DNA of 64,000 bases, from assembly GCA_963820795.1 (NCBI GenBank), contig CAWGBJ010000025.1, positions 8,359 to 72,358 on the forward strand, written 5' to 3'. This DNA is from Roseiarcus sp963820795 (GTDB taxonomy: Bacteria; Pseudomonadota; Alphaproteobacteria; Rhizobiales; Beijerinckiaceae). Both the position numbers and the translations under genes were made by a program. Within the stretch, counting starts at the first letter, position 1, and each line of letters begins with the position of its first letter. Of this stretch, positions 52,434 to 62,054 are shown in pieces. Under the pieces are notes generated by a model, which worked only from the letters and a program-made list of their open reading frames with translations, was not told the DNA's origin and did not search any database.

Positions 52434-53216
52434 TCAGGCGGCCTCGGCCTCGACCGGCGGCGCCATGGCGCCGGTCATCATCGCGACCGCGTCCGACATG
52501 GTCACCTTCTTTGGGTCGACGACGGTCAGCCGCCGTCCGAGCCGGTGGATATGGATGCGGTCGGCGACCTCGAACACGTGCGGCATGTTGTGCGAGATCA
52601 GGATGATCGGCAGGCCGCGCTTCTTCACGTCGAGGATGAGCTCGAGCACGCGGCGCGATTCCTTGACGCCGAGCGCCGCCGTCGGCTCGTCCATGATGAC
52701 GAGCCGCTTGGCGAAAGCTGCGGCGCGGGCCACTGCGACGCCCTGCCGTTGGCCGCCCGACAATGTCTCGACCGGCTGATGAATGTTCTGGATCGTCATC
52801 AGCCCGAGCTCGTTGAGCTTCTCGCGGGCGAACTTCGCCATCTTCGTCCGGTCGGTCGCCCGGAACCACATTCCCAGGACGCCGGGCGCCGGAATCTCGC
52901 GGCCCAGGAACATGTTGTCGGCGATCGAGAGCGCCGGCGACAGCGCCAGGGTCTGGTACACTGTTTCGATCCCCGCCTCGCGCGCGGCGATCGGCGAGGT
53001 GAAATGCACCACTTCTCCGCCAAGGCGGATCTCGCCGAAGTCCGGGATCACGGCGCCGCAGATCGCCTTGATCAGGGTCGACTTGCCCGCGCCATTGTCG
53101 CCGATGACCGCCAGGATCTCGTTCGGGTAGAGATCGAAATCCGCGTGGTCGAGCGCGGTGACGCGTCCGTAGCGTTTGACGAGCTGGCGGCCGGTGAGAA
53201 TGGGTTGGACGCTCAC
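52434..53216 (-). CDS. sugar ABC transporter ATP-binding protein (FrcA-like)
   Basis: A 260-residue single-cassette ATPase. It has Walker A GDNGAGKST (about residue 36), signature LSGGQRQGVAVARA (about residue 151), Walker B LVIMDEPTAA and the H-loop ISHNM. The single cassette and sequence style match the fructose-type (Frc) CUT2 transporters of rhizobia rather than double-cassette RbsA. The GTG start overlaps the permease stop as GTGA. Intact, unlike the two preceding transporter genes. Sugar not proven. Confidence 0.85.
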   Translation of the reverse strand: MSVQPILTGRQLVKRYGRVTALDHADFDLYPNEILAVIGDNGAGKSTLIKAICGAVIPDFGEIRLGGEVVHFTSPIAAREAGIETVYQTLALSPALSIADNMFLGREIPAPGVLGMWFRATDRTKMAKFAREKLNELGLMTIQNIHQPVETLSGGQRQGVAVARAAAFAKRLVIMDEPTAALGVKESRRVLELILDVKKRGLPIILISHNMPHVFEVADRIHIHRLGRRLTVVDPKKVTMSDAVAMMTGAMAPPVEAEAA

Positions 53217-54302
53217 TTGGAAACCCTCCGGATCCACTGGTCGAGGGCGACCGCGACGATGATCAGCACGCCGATGGCGAATTCCTGCCAGAGCACGTCG
53301 AGGCCGGCGAGCGAAACCGCCGAACGGAACACGCCGACGATCAGCGCGCCGATCAGGGTGCCGATGATCGAGCCGCGGCCGCCGAACAGGCTGGTGCCGC
53401 CGATCACCACGGCGGTGATGCTGTTGAGGTTCATGTTCTCGCCCGCCGTCGGGCTGATGGCCCCGACGCGGCCGATCAGCGCCCAGCCGGCGATCGCGGC
53501 GATGAGGCCGGCGACAACGTAGACGCTGAGCAGGATGTGGTCGGTGTCGATGCCGGCGAGACGCGCGGCCTCCGGGTCGTCGCCCGTCGCATAGACGTGG
53601 CGGCCGTAGGCGGTGCGATTGAGCACGTACCAGACGACCGCGGCGACCAGCAGCATCAGGAACGTGCCCCACATGATGCGCGCGCCGCCGATCGCCAAAG
53701 GATTGCCCATCATGCTGAGGAACGGCGCCTTTTCCTCGATGTCCTGCATGCCGATGGTTTCGCTCTGCGAATAGATAGGTGTTGAGCGCGCCGATGATGC
53801 TGAGGGTGCCGAGCGTCACGATGAACGGCGGCATCCTCAGCCGGGTGACGAGCGCTCCGTTGAGGAAGCCGAAGGCGGAGCCGCAGATGAGACCGAGCGG
53901 GAAGGCGAGGATCGTCGGCACGCCGTCGAGCACGGCGAGACGGCCCATCACCACCGACGAAATGACCATGATGACGCCGATCGACAGATCGATGCCCGGC
54001 GGTGAGGATCACCAGGGTCTGACCGATGCCGAGAATGCCGGTGACCATCACCTGGGTCAGAACGGTCGAGATGTTGCTGGCGGTGGTGAAACGCGCCGGA
54101 TTGACCGCCACTCCGAGCAGCAGGCCGAGCGCCAGCACGACGAATGGGACGGTCGTCGGGTAGACATGCAGGAAGCGCTGAAGGCGCTGAAGAAGGGTGA
54201 GACGCTCTTCGTCGAAGGAGGCGACCGTCGTCGTCGCCGCCGGTCAGCACCTTCTCGAATTCCTGCTGGCGCAGGACGGCCGGCTGGCGACGCTTCGCTC
54301 AT
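53213..54302 (-). pseudogene. sugar ABC transporter permease (FrcC-like), four frameshifts
   Basis: The permease reads well but in pieces. Single-base insertions are inferred near 54281, 54232, 53996 and 53777. Repaired, it runs MSEASPA, RQQEFEKVLTGGD, TTVASFDEERLTLLQRLQRF, FVVLALGLLLGVAVNPARFT, LTAGIDLSIGVIMVISS, NTIYSQSETIGMQDIEEKAP, and on through GDDPEAARLAGI to SK. This is a normal CUT2 permease of 361 residues: length 1090 minus four bases is divisible by three. Amino acid quality between breaks is high, so the damage is recent or artefactual. Confidence 0.82.
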
Positions 54303-54426
54303 GGCTTCCTCGCTCGTTTCCCGACTGTTCTTAGGCGTCTTTGTGAAACCGGCGCTCCGCAGTTTCCGTCCGCGAGCGCCAAGTCCTATGTTTGTCAGTC
54401 GATTAAGCTCCGAACGCCGGGCGAAA

Positions 54427-55445
54427 TCAACCCCAGCAGAGCTTCATGCCCTCGTCGACGGTGATCGAGGGAACGCCCGGGCACTGGATGGTCGGTGATG
54501 AGCTTCTCGCCGGTGTCGATGCTGTGCGGCTTCTTGCCGGTCTTGATGTACTCGGCGATCGCCTCGACGCCGTCGGCGGCCATCAGCAGCGGATACTGCT
54601 GTGAGGTCGCGCCGATGATGCCGTCCTTGACCCACTTGACATCGCTGAAGCAGCCGCCGTCGACGGCGACGATCGATGACGCCCTTGTCCTTGCCCGCCG
54701 CCTTCAGCGCCGCATAGCCGCCGTAGGCCGACGGCTCGTTGATCGCATAGACGACGTCGATCTGGTCGGCCTTCTGCAGGATGTTCTCCATCGCCTTGCG
54801 GCCGCCCTCGGTCGAGCCTTGCGTGACGTCGGAGCCGACGATCTGCGGGCTGTCGCTCTGCGCGTAGTGCTTGGGATTCTTGACCGGGATGCCGAAGCCG
54901 GTGAGGAAGCCGTTGTGGCGCTAGTAGTCGACCGACGGCTGGTTGGCGGCGAGGTCGAGGGTGGCGATCTTGGCGGTCTCCGCCTTGTCGCCGAGCGTCG
55001 CCTTCGCCCACTCGCCGATCAGCTCGCCCGCCTTGAAGTTGTCGGTGCCGATATTGGCGTCGGCGGCGTCGGCCGGATCGAGCGGCAGTGTCGAGGGTGA
55101 TGACGAGCGATGCCGGCGTCGCGCGCCTTCTTGACGGTCGGCACGATCGCGGTCGAGTCGCTCGGCACCAGCAGGATGCCCTTGGCGCCGGCGGCCATCA
55201 GCTGCTCGATCGCCGCGACCTGGCCGTCGTTGTCGCCGTCGAACTTGCCGGCGTAGGCCTGCGGCGTGAGGCCGAGCTCCTTCGCCTTGGCCTCGAAGCC
55301 CTGCCTTCATCTTGACGAAGAACGGGTTGGTGTTGGTCTTGGTGATCAGGCCGACGATGTCACCCGCGTACGCAGGCGCGGCGGCAAAGCCGAAAGCGAG
55401 CGCCGCAGCGGCGACAGACGCGAGAATTCCAGATATCTTGGACAT
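54427..55445 (-). pseudogene. sugar-binding protein of the Frc-like ABC transporter, five frameshifts and one stop
   Basis: It begins MSKISGILASVAAAALAFGF with a signal peptide to AYAG and GDIVGLITKTNTNPFFVKMK, typical of FrcB-like periplasmic binding proteins. The frame is then broken by single-base (net +1) insertions near 55303, 55108, 55088, 54674 and 54490. A TAG at 54921-54923 stands where CAG is expected (PSVDYQRHNGF). Repaired, the end is PGVPSITVDEGMKLCWG at 54427-54429. Length 1019 minus five bases gives 337 codons. ATG 55445 has GGGAGGAAG upstream. Confidence 0.82.
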
Positions 55446-55655
55446 GAAAGCTTCCTCCCTTGGGGTAAAGCGGCGGCGCCGCTGGCCGCAGTCTTCGCGC
55501 TCCGGCTTTGCTGCCAGCCTCGCGTCGCCGCGGCCGCCATTAGGGGCTAGTTTCAGCCGCGAGTCAAGGATAATTACATCCATATGATTTATTCTTGACA
55601 TGGCGGCCAATCCCGCCCAATGTCGGGTCAGAAGAGAGCACATCGAGGAGGGAGG

Positions 55656-56930
55656 ATGAAGGCCGCGCCTGCGGGTTCGCGCGCGCATCACGGCCAGGCG
55701 CCGGAGGGAGGTAGCAATCCGGGGTCTTTGTCCGTGGCGACGAACGCAAGCGGCGCCGACCAGGCGGGCGTGCGGCTGTACAACGAGCGCCTCCTGCTTT
55801 CGCTGGTGCGGCGATTCGGCCCCTTGTCGAAGATCGAGGTGGCGAGATTGACCGGGTTGTCGGTTCAGTCCACGTCGGCAATTATGAACCGTCTCCAGGC
55901 AGACGGGCTGCTTAAGCGCGAAGCGCCGCTGCGCGGGCGCGTAGGGCAGCCGACAATTCCGATGTCGCTGGATCCGAACGGCGCCTATTCCTTCGGGCTG
56001 AAGATCGGACGGCGCAGCGCCGATCTCGTCCTGATCGACTTTTGCGGTTTTGTCCGCAAACGCGCCCATCGCACCTTCGCCTTTCCAACACCGGAAATGA
56101 TCCTCGATTTCGTCCGCTCGTCGCTGCCGTCGCTGGCCAATGCGCTGTCCGACGCGCAGAAGCGGCGGATTGCCGGGCTTGGCGTCGCCGCGCCCTTCCA
56201 GCTGTGGACATGGGAGACGGAGATAGGCGCGCCGACAGGCGCCCTTGCCGGGTGGCGTGATTTTGACATCGAGCGCGGCGTTGCGAACGTCTGCCCCTAC
56301 CCGGTCACACTGTGCAACGATGCGACCGCCGCCTGCGCCGCGGAGTTCTTTTTCGGGCGGGGGTGGCGCTATCGTGACTTTTTCTATGTCTTTCTCGGCG
56401 CCTTCGTGGGCGGGGGCGTCGTGCTGGACGGCGCGTTGTGGGCGGGCCGCACAGGCAACGCCGGCGCCCTCGGATCGATGCCGGTCGTCACCAAGATCAA
56501 TGGCGGCGTCCCGCCGCAGCTCATCGAGCGCGCGTCGATCTATCAGCTGGAGCGCCGTCTCGAAGGCGCTGGAATCGACGCCTCTTCGATCTGGGCGACC
56601 CCCGAAGCCTGGGCCGAGTTCGGGATCCATCTCGAACAGTGGATTGAGGATGTTGCTTCCGCATTGGCCTACGCGTCCGCCACGGCGATCTCGGTCATCG
56701 ATTTTGAAGCGATCGTGATCGATGGCGCAATGCCGTCGACGCTTCGCAACCGACTGACGGAGCGAACCGCGCAAATTTTCGCAAGCCTCGATCGTCGGGG
56801 CTTGAGCGAGGTCAAGATTGTTTCCGGGACTGTCGGCGCCGATGCGCGCGCAATCGGCGGCGGCGCCTTGCCGCTGATCCGGAACTACGCCCGCGACCGT
56901 GAGGTGCTCCTGAAGGATGCTTCGGTCTGA
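55656..56930 (+). CDS. ROK family transcriptional regulator
   Basis: A 424-residue ROK repressor-type protein. The N-terminal winged helix covers about residues 35-95 (SLVRRFGPLSKIEVARLTGL, SVQSTSAIMNRL). The sugar-kinase-like ROK domain has the effector region FLGAFVGGGVVLDGALWAG. The usual cysteine-rich zinc motif of ROK kinases is not evident, so kinase activity is unlikely. Divergent from the Frc-like binding-protein gene and followed by zwf 100 bp later, so it likely regulates both. ATG 55656 has GGAGGGAGG upstream. Confidence 0.88.
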   Translation: MKAAPAGSRAHHGQAPEGGSNPGSLSVATNASGADQAGVRLYNERLLLSLVRRFGPLSKIEVARLTGLSVQSTSAIMNRLQADGLLKREAPLRGRVGQPTIPMSLDPNGAYSFGLKIGRRSADLVLIDFCGFVRKRAHRTFAFPTPEMILDFVRSSLPSLANALSDAQKRRIAGLGVAAPFQLWTWETEIGAPTGALAGWRDFDIERGVANVCPYPVTLCNDATAACAAEFFFGRGWRYRDFFYVFLGAFVGGGVVLDGALWAGRTGNAGALGSMPVVTKINGGVPPQLIERASIYQLERRLEGAGIDASSIWATPEAWAEFGIHLEQWIEDVASALAYASATAISVIDFEAIVIDGAMPSTLRNRLTERTAQIFASLDRRGLSEVKIVSGTVGADARAIGGGALPLIRNYARDREVLLKDASV

Positions 56931-57030
56931 GCACGTTCAAGCCGCGACCTGCGGTGCGTCATCGGATAGACAAACGGATCGTGGAAACGATCGTCATCGG
57001 ATCGACAAGCCCGGCACTCGAGAGGCGCAC

Positions 57031-58515
57031 ATGGCCGCACGCATCGTCAAGGTTGAACCCTTCGATCTCGTCGTTTTCGGCGGCACCGGCGATCTGGCCT
57101 ACCGCAAGCTCTACCCGGCCCTCTTTCATCGGGAGCGAAGCGAGCAGTTCTCCGAACCGACCCGGATTATCGGCGTTTCGCGCCGCCATCTGGAGCAGAA
57201 CGCGTTCCGCGCGACCGTGAAGGACGCGCTGGTCAAATTCAATGCGGTCGATGATGAAGCGGGGCCGGCATTGGAACGCTTTCTCTCGCGCCTCAACTAT
57301 GTCGCCGCCGATGCGATGAACGACTCGGGATGGCCGGAGCTGCGAACGCTGCTCGGACCGGATGAGCGGGTTCGCGCATTCTACCTGGCGACGAGCCCCG
57401 ATCTGTTCCGTCCCCTGGCCAAGCGTCTCGGCGGCGAGGGACTGGCCACGCCCCGTTCGCGGATCATCGTCGAGAAGCCGATCGGCAAGGATGGCCCGAG
57501 CGCTGCGGAGATCAACGACGTCCTCGGGTCCGCGTTTCCCGAGGGCAGCATCTTCCGCATCGACCATTACCTCGGCAAGGAGTCCGTCCAAAATCTGATG
57601 GCGTTGCGTTTCGCCAACGCCCTACTCGAGCCCGTGTGGAACAACGCGCATGTCGACCACGTCCAGATCACTGTCGCCGAGACGCTCGGCGTCGAGGGGC
57701 GCGGAGGCTACTACGACGAGGCCGGAGCCATCCGCGACATGGTGCAAAACCACATGATGCAACTTCTCTGCCTGGTGGCGATGGAGCCGCCGAATTCGCT
57801 GGAAGCGGACGCCTTGCGCGACGAGAAGCTGAAGGTCCTCAAGGCGCTTGAGCCGATCGACGAATCCAATGCCTCGACGCTGACGGTGCGCGGACAATAC
57901 CGCGCCGGCTTTGCCGATGGGGGGCCCGTTCCCGGCTATCTTCACGACGTCGGCAAGCCGCATAGCGATACGGAGACGTTTGTTGCGCTCAAACTCGGCA
58001 TCGCCAACTGGCGTTGGGCTGGCGTGCCTTTCTATCTTCGGACCGGCAAACGCTTGCCGCAGCGCTTTTCCGAGATCGTTGTCGGTTTCCGGCGTGTGCC
58101 GCACGTCATTTTCGACATGCCTTCCGACTCCATTCCGGCCAATCGCCTGGTCATCCGGGTCCAGCCCGACGAGGGCATCAAATTGTGGATGATGGTCAAA
58201 GAACCCGGGCCAGGCGGCATGCGTCTGCAGCACCTGCCGCTCGACATGAGCTTCGCCAAGGCCTTCGGCATGGCCTCTGCCGACGCCTACGAGCGCCTGC
58301 TGATGGACGCGATCCGCGGAAACCCGGCGCTGTTCATGCGTCGAGACGAGGTCGAGGCGGCTTGGCGATTCATCGATCCGATCCGTGCGGCTTGGGCCCA
58401 GACGCATGAGGCGCCGCGACCCTACGCGGCTGGCACGTGGGGACCGAACGCCTCTGTCGCGTTGATCGAGCGCGATGGCAGAACATGGAACGAGGAATAC
58501 GCGGATGGCGAGTGA
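57031..58515 (+). CDS. zwf: glucose-6-phosphate 1-dehydrogenase
   Basis: A 494-residue G6PDH catalysing NADP(+)-dependent oxidation of glucose 6-phosphate to 6-phosphogluconolactone. The coenzyme loop is VVFGGTGDLAYRKLYPAL (about residues 12-29), the EKP motif is in VEKPIGKD (about residue 148), and the active-site RIDHYLGKE is near residue 180. FYLRTGKRLP is also conserved. ATG 57031 is chosen; the open frame from 56917 overlaps the ROK gene end. It feeds the Entner-Doudoroff and pentose phosphate routes; pgl and edd are not in the window. Confidence 0.95.
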   Translation: MAARIVKVEPFDLVVFGGTGDLAYRKLYPALFHRERSEQFSEPTRIIGVSRRHLEQNAFRATVKDALVKFNAVDDEAGPALERFLSRLNYVAADAMNDSGWPELRTLLGPDERVRAFYLATSPDLFRPLAKRLGGEGLATPRSRIIVEKPIGKDGPSAAEINDVLGSAFPEGSIFRIDHYLGKESVQNLMALRFANALLEPVWNNAHVDHVQITVAETLGVEGRGGYYDEAGAIRDMVQNHMMQLLCLVAMEPPNSLEADALRDEKLKVLKALEPIDESNASTLTVRGQYRAGFADGGPVPGYLHDVGKPHSDTETFVALKLGIANWRWAGVPFYLRTGKRLPQRFSEIVVGFRRVPHVIFDMPSDSIPANRLVIRVQPDEGIKLWMMVKEPGPGGMRLQHLPLDMSFAKAFGMASADAYERLLMDAIRGNPALFMRRDEVEAAWRFIDPIRAAWAQTHEAPRPYAAGTWGPNASVALIERDGRTWNEEYADGE

Positions 58516-58563
58516 GCGTCGGCGCGGCGCCGATCGCTCCCCCGGCCAAGCGATATCGAATTA

Positions 58564-59790
58564 TCAGGTCTTCACAAACGGGCAGCCGCCTTTGTCGAGC
58601 GGGCGGAAGGCGTCCTCTGGCTTGATGGTGGCGACGAGCTCGAAATAATCCCAGTCGTATTTCGATTCGGCGGGTGTCTTGGCCTTGTAGAGATAGATCG
58701 GGTGCATCGTGCGACCGTCGATGCGGATAACCCCCTTGCCGAACAGCGCATCGTCGGTCGGGATCGCTTTCATCTGATCGACCAGCTTGACGCCGTCGGC
58801 CGCGCTCTTGGTCACGGCCATCGCCTTGAGCAAATGCTCGGTCGCCGCGTACATCCCGGCGTGCATGTCGTTCGGCATCATCTTCTTCGGGTGCGCTGCC
58901 TGGAAGCGCTTGCCGAAGGCCCGCGTTCCCTCGTTCAAGTCCCAGTAGAACGCGGTGGGGATCAAGGCGCCGCCGGCATTGTCGAGCCCGAGCGCTGGAA
59001 TGTTGGTGACGTTGAGCGTGAAGCCGGCGAGACGCTGCTTCGGCGCGAGCCCGAACTCGTGGGCTTGCTTGAAGCACCCGTTGGTGTCGCCGCCGCCATT
59101 GGCGAAGGCGACAACCTCCGCGCCCGAGGCCTGCGCCTGCAGGAGAAAAGACGAGAAATCCGAAGTGTTGATCGGATGGCGCACCGAGCCGACCACCTTG
59201 CCGCCGGCGGCTTTCACCGCCGCCGTGCAATTGGCTTCGAGGTCCTTGCCAAAGGCATAGTCGGCGGTGACGAAGAACCAGGATTTGCCGCCATCTTCGG
59301 TGACGGCTTTGCCGAGGCCGACGCCCGAGGAGTAGGTGTCATAGGTCCAGTGGACGAAATTGCGCGAGCATTTCGGGCCCGTCATGACCGATGACCCGGC
59401 GCCTGAACCAATGACAGCCTTGTTCTTTTCATTGGCGACCGCGAGAACAGCGAGCGCCACGGCCGAATTCGGCAGATCCATGATGACGTCGACATCTTCG
59501 GTGTCGAACCAGCGCCGGGCGATCGCCGCGCCGACGTCGGGCTTGTTCTGGTGATCGGCCGACACGATCTCCACCGGAACGCCGAGCTTCTTCGAGAAAT
59601 CGTCGACGGCGAGTTGAGCGGCGACCACCGAACCGATCCCCTGGTAGTCGGCGTAAACGCTCGACATGTCGTTCATGATGCCGATCTTGAGCGGCCGCAT
59701 GGTCTGGGTGAAGCCGCTGCGCGACGCTGCGACCAATGCCACCCCCGCCAGCAGGACTTGCCGTCTGCTCGCCGCCATCTGCACGTCCAT
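58564..59790 (-). CDS. branched-chain amino acid type ABC transporter substrate-binding protein (orphan)
   Basis: A 408-residue LivJ/LivK-type binding protein. The N-terminus has a twin-arginine-like signal (AASRRQVLLAGVALVAASRS). The mature start LKIGIMNDMSSVYADYQGIG is typical, and VFFVTADYAFGKDLEAN, quoted in part, marks the second domain. No permease or ATPase gene is adjacent. Ligand unknown: amino acid, amide or aromatic acid are all possible. ATG 59790 has GGGAG upstream; a strong hairpin terminator lies about 120 bp upstream. Confidence 0.86.
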   Translation of the reverse strand: MDVQMAASRRQVLLAGVALVAASRSGFTQTMRPLKIGIMNDMSSVYADYQGIGSVVAAQLAVDDFSKKLGVPVEIVSADHQNKPDVGAAIARRWFDTEDVDVIMDLPNSAVALAVLAVANEKNKAVIGSGAGSSVMTGPKCSRNFVHWTYDTYSSGVGLGKAVTEDGGKSWFFVTADYAFGKDLEANCTAAVKAAGGKVVGSVRHPINTSDFSSFLLQAQASGAEVVAFANGGGDTNGCFKQAHEFGLAPKQRLAGFTLNVTNIPALGLDNAGGALIPTAFYWDLNEGTRAFGKRFQAAHPKKMMPNDMHAGMYAATEHLLKAMAVTKSAADGVKLVDQMKAIPTDDALFGKGVIRIDGRTMHPIYLYKAKTPAESKYDWDYFELVATIKPEDAFRPLDKGGCPFVKT

Positions 59791-59908
59791 GAGCGTCTCC
59801 CTTTCGTCCGGATTGGCTTGCGGTGGCGGTTCCTTTGGCCGACGCGCCGCAGCGTATAATCGGAGGATAGTGGGGCAGACGATCGCCCGTGGCAACACGG
59901 CTGGCGTC

Positions 59909-59944
59909 AAAAAGCCCCGGACGGCTTGGCGTTCGGGGCTTTTT
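59909..59944. terminator. rho-independent terminator, bidirectional
   Basis: AAAAAGCCCCG (59909-59919) and CGGGGCTTTTT (59934-59944) are perfect complements around a 14-base loop, with A and T runs on the outer sides. It isolates the leftward binding-protein gene from the decayed rightward islet. Confidence 0.85.
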
Positions 59945-59945
59945 G

Positions 59946-60354
59946 GGTTGGTTGCGGGGGCGCGAAGCCAATGTGATTACGCCCATCTTTCCAGCATGTT
60001 TGTGATTCCCAAACTCACCCCGGCTGCCGCTTGAAGTTTGCCTCGCGCGGTGCCCCTGGCCAAAACGCGGATCCGCCCACCTGGATCCGAGCAGAACCCG
60101 GCTGTATGATCGGCGCGACAGGGAACATGGCAGAGAAGAAGGGGCAGGCAGCGCCTCTGGCGGGCTGCGCGGCAAAGCCGAAACGAAACAGCCGTGTCGA
60201 TTTTCTCAGGCTCATCGCCGAGGCCTTGGTACCGGCATGACTTCGGCCCCTTTCGGCTGTAAGGCCAATGCGGTGGACTAAGCAATTTCTAACAGTAGCC
60301 GCTCAAGCACGAGGCCCGTTGGCCAACCGCAGCTAGGAATTTGGAGAATTCACA
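59946..60354. other. gap between terminator and decayed islet
   Basis: No convincing gene. It holds a 42-base block (60077-60118) that recurs at 62616-62657. A short rightward frame at 60031-60240 lacks a ribosome site and family features. It marks the left boundary of the lower-GC islet. Confidence 0.5.
60077..60118 (+). repeat. 42-base dispersed block, copy 1
   Basis: CCACCTGGATCCGAGCAGAA followed by TGTATGATCGGCGCG a few bases later. A near copy sits at 62616-62657. Here it is separated from the duplicated VHL-like unit by more than 500 bp; at the second site it abuts that unit. This suggests a deletion in the second copy or an insertion in the first. Confidence 0.7.
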
Positions 60355-60617
60355 ATGGGTGCCTGGAAGCTCGCAACTGCGATAATACTGCTTTCAATGA
60401 CCTCTTCTGGCGCGGCTGCTAAGACAAAGCATCATTACGCTTTTGAACATGGCATTACAGGGTATACGCCAGCACAATTGCAAGAGAATGCATCAAATGT
60501 CAAAGCGAGGCGGAAGAGATAGGCCGAAGCGTGGGCGGATATTGCCCCAGCGATTGTGGGTACGTATACGCAAAAGAAATCTGCGACAGCAAGGGTCGCT
60601 GTCAACCGGGAGATTAA
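60355..60617 (+). pseudogene. small secreted cysteine-rich protein, frameshifted
   Basis: ATG 60355 follows GGAG (60342) and opens a signal peptide (MGAWKLATAIILLSMTSSGA, cleavage near AAA). In the first frame translation stops at 60522. One frame over, from about 60497, it continues as CQSEAEEIGRSVGGYCPSDC, GYVYAKEICDSKGRCQPGD, with five cysteines, to TAA 60615-60617. Adding one base (CATCAAATG to CATCAAAATG) gives an 87-residue cysteine-rich exported protein. Family unknown. A homopolymer indel, so it may be an error. Confidence 0.55.
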
Positions 60618-60644
60618 CGGCCCGCTAACCAGATGCTTCGGGGC

Positions 60645-61928
60645 GTACAATTCCGAGAAGGCGGCCAGTTTCTCTGCAACCTACTGAGCATTGGGGGCGC
60701 GCTCATGCGCGGCACACGAAATCTCATCATTGCCCTGGTTTTTTCTCTGTTCATGCCGCTAACGGCGTTCGGCCACGGCATAAGTTGTTTAGACCAGTCC
60801 AGATTAAGGTCAACTGCGACTGGCAGGCCCGCGAGATTATAACATTTGTTAATAACTCACGCCATGCGGCCAATATATACTGGATAGATTGCGCCGGAAA
60901 GCATGGCAGAAATTCGACTGGCCCCTGGCTCAGAGATATCACGAAATACTTTAGTCACCCATCCATGGGTTATTACTGATAATTATGATACATATGGAGT
61001 CGCGTTTGCAAATCCGTCCACTCCCAACGTTGAAATAACTGATTCTGGTGTCGTTTCGACGGGCATGTTCGGGCCTGCGCACCCCAACAACCCTGCCCAC
61101 GCGAAGCACCCTGCTGATGACCCCCACTCAATACAGGGGATGCATCATGACGAAGCCGGGACCGTCACCTATCGAGGCCATCAGGCGGCCGCAGCGGGGA
61201 AGTTTTCAGCCTCAAGATAGGCCCGGTGCATGAAGGCAAGTCCTGGGTTGCGGTGTATGTCGGTGCTAATGGCTGCCTCGGCGACATCGCCGGTCAAGCG
61301 ACCGTGCGCGGAGACGTGCTTCAGTTCACCAGCGGATGATAGCGGAATCGACTACCGCGCCTGACCATTCATCGCAGCGCGACTGGCGCAACTATGGCCG
61401 AAGCAATTGCGTGTCAGGCCATGGCGTGACCTGCTCTTTCGACACTCAGGGCAAACCTCTACGCCCGGTGGAACCCTTGCCAGCCGCCTTAGTTGCTCAC
61501 GCCGATCCTAACCAAGCGGGATGGCGATTACTTGCGGGAAACGGCGCGGTAACGGCACTTGGTTGGCCGAGCATCACGTTCTACTGTGGGACGAAAACAC
61601 GCCCTGTCACTGTTTCATTTGACCTTCCAGAGGATCGTGAGCGCTCCCTGAGGAAAGTACTTGAGCTTGAGCAACCATTCATTTTAGAGGTACGAATGTG
61701 CCTGGTGAAGAACAAAAATTTCCAATTGCCGCATACCTAGCCGGTGACGGCGGTTGGACGACCGGAGAGAACGGCCTGACGGGCGGTAGGGCGACGGCAT
61801 TTCTTGACGCGTTTGGCCGTGAAGGTCGCTTGAGTTTGCAGACCGGGAAGGGCGTTGAGCTCGCCTCCTGGACTCTTAAAGGCACATCGCAGATAAGAGA
61901 ATCGATGCGGAAGGTCTGCAACCTTTGA
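60645..61928 (+). repeat. duplicated 1.28-kb unit, copy 1
   Basis: Collinear with 62665-63949. It shares TCCGAGAAGGCGGCCAGTTT at its left end, the signal-peptide coding region, the VHL-like region and the C-terminal coding region, with scattered substitutions and small indels. Confidence 0.85.
60705..61928 (+). pseudogene. secreted protein with VHL-beta-like domain, copy 1, multiply frameshifted
   Basis: The ATG at 60705 opens a signal peptide (LIIALVFSLFMPLTAFGHG). The coding sense then hops between frames. IITFVNNSRHAANIYWIDCA and NTLVTHPWVITDNYD form a domain resembling the von Hippel-Lindau beta domain (IYWxDxxGK...HPWxITD). VHEGKSWVAVYVGANGCLGD is a second secreted domain. CSFDTQGKPLRPVEP through YCGTKTRP, AAYLAGDGGWTTGENGL and ASWTLKGTSQ form a third, ending at TGA 61928. 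At least five frame changes or stops make it non-functional. VHL similarity is from recalled pattern. Copy 2 is at 62719. Confidence 0.65.
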
Positions 61929-62054
61929 ATTCAGAATTCAGCTGATATTGAGACAGCTTAACTGCTAGGGCGAAGACACGTCCTGTTAGCGCCCGAAGCC
62001 GTTTTATTGAACGCCACGCCTTCGTGTTTCAGCGGACCTAGCTGGAGGATGGTC

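Noticed and set aside
53213..55445. Programmed frameshifting in the sugar transporter genes
   Set aside because: Nine breaks with no slippery heptamer or pseudoknot pattern, plus an in-frame stop. Mutation or sequencing error is far simpler.
55592..55620. TTGACA as a -35 element for the ROK gene
   Set aside because: A TTGACA is present at 55592 but no acceptable -10 follows at 16-18 bp, so a promoter was not called.
60031..60240. 69-codon rightward frame near the terminator
   Set aside because: TTG start, no Shine-Dalgarno, composition not protein-like, and it crosses the 42-base repeat.
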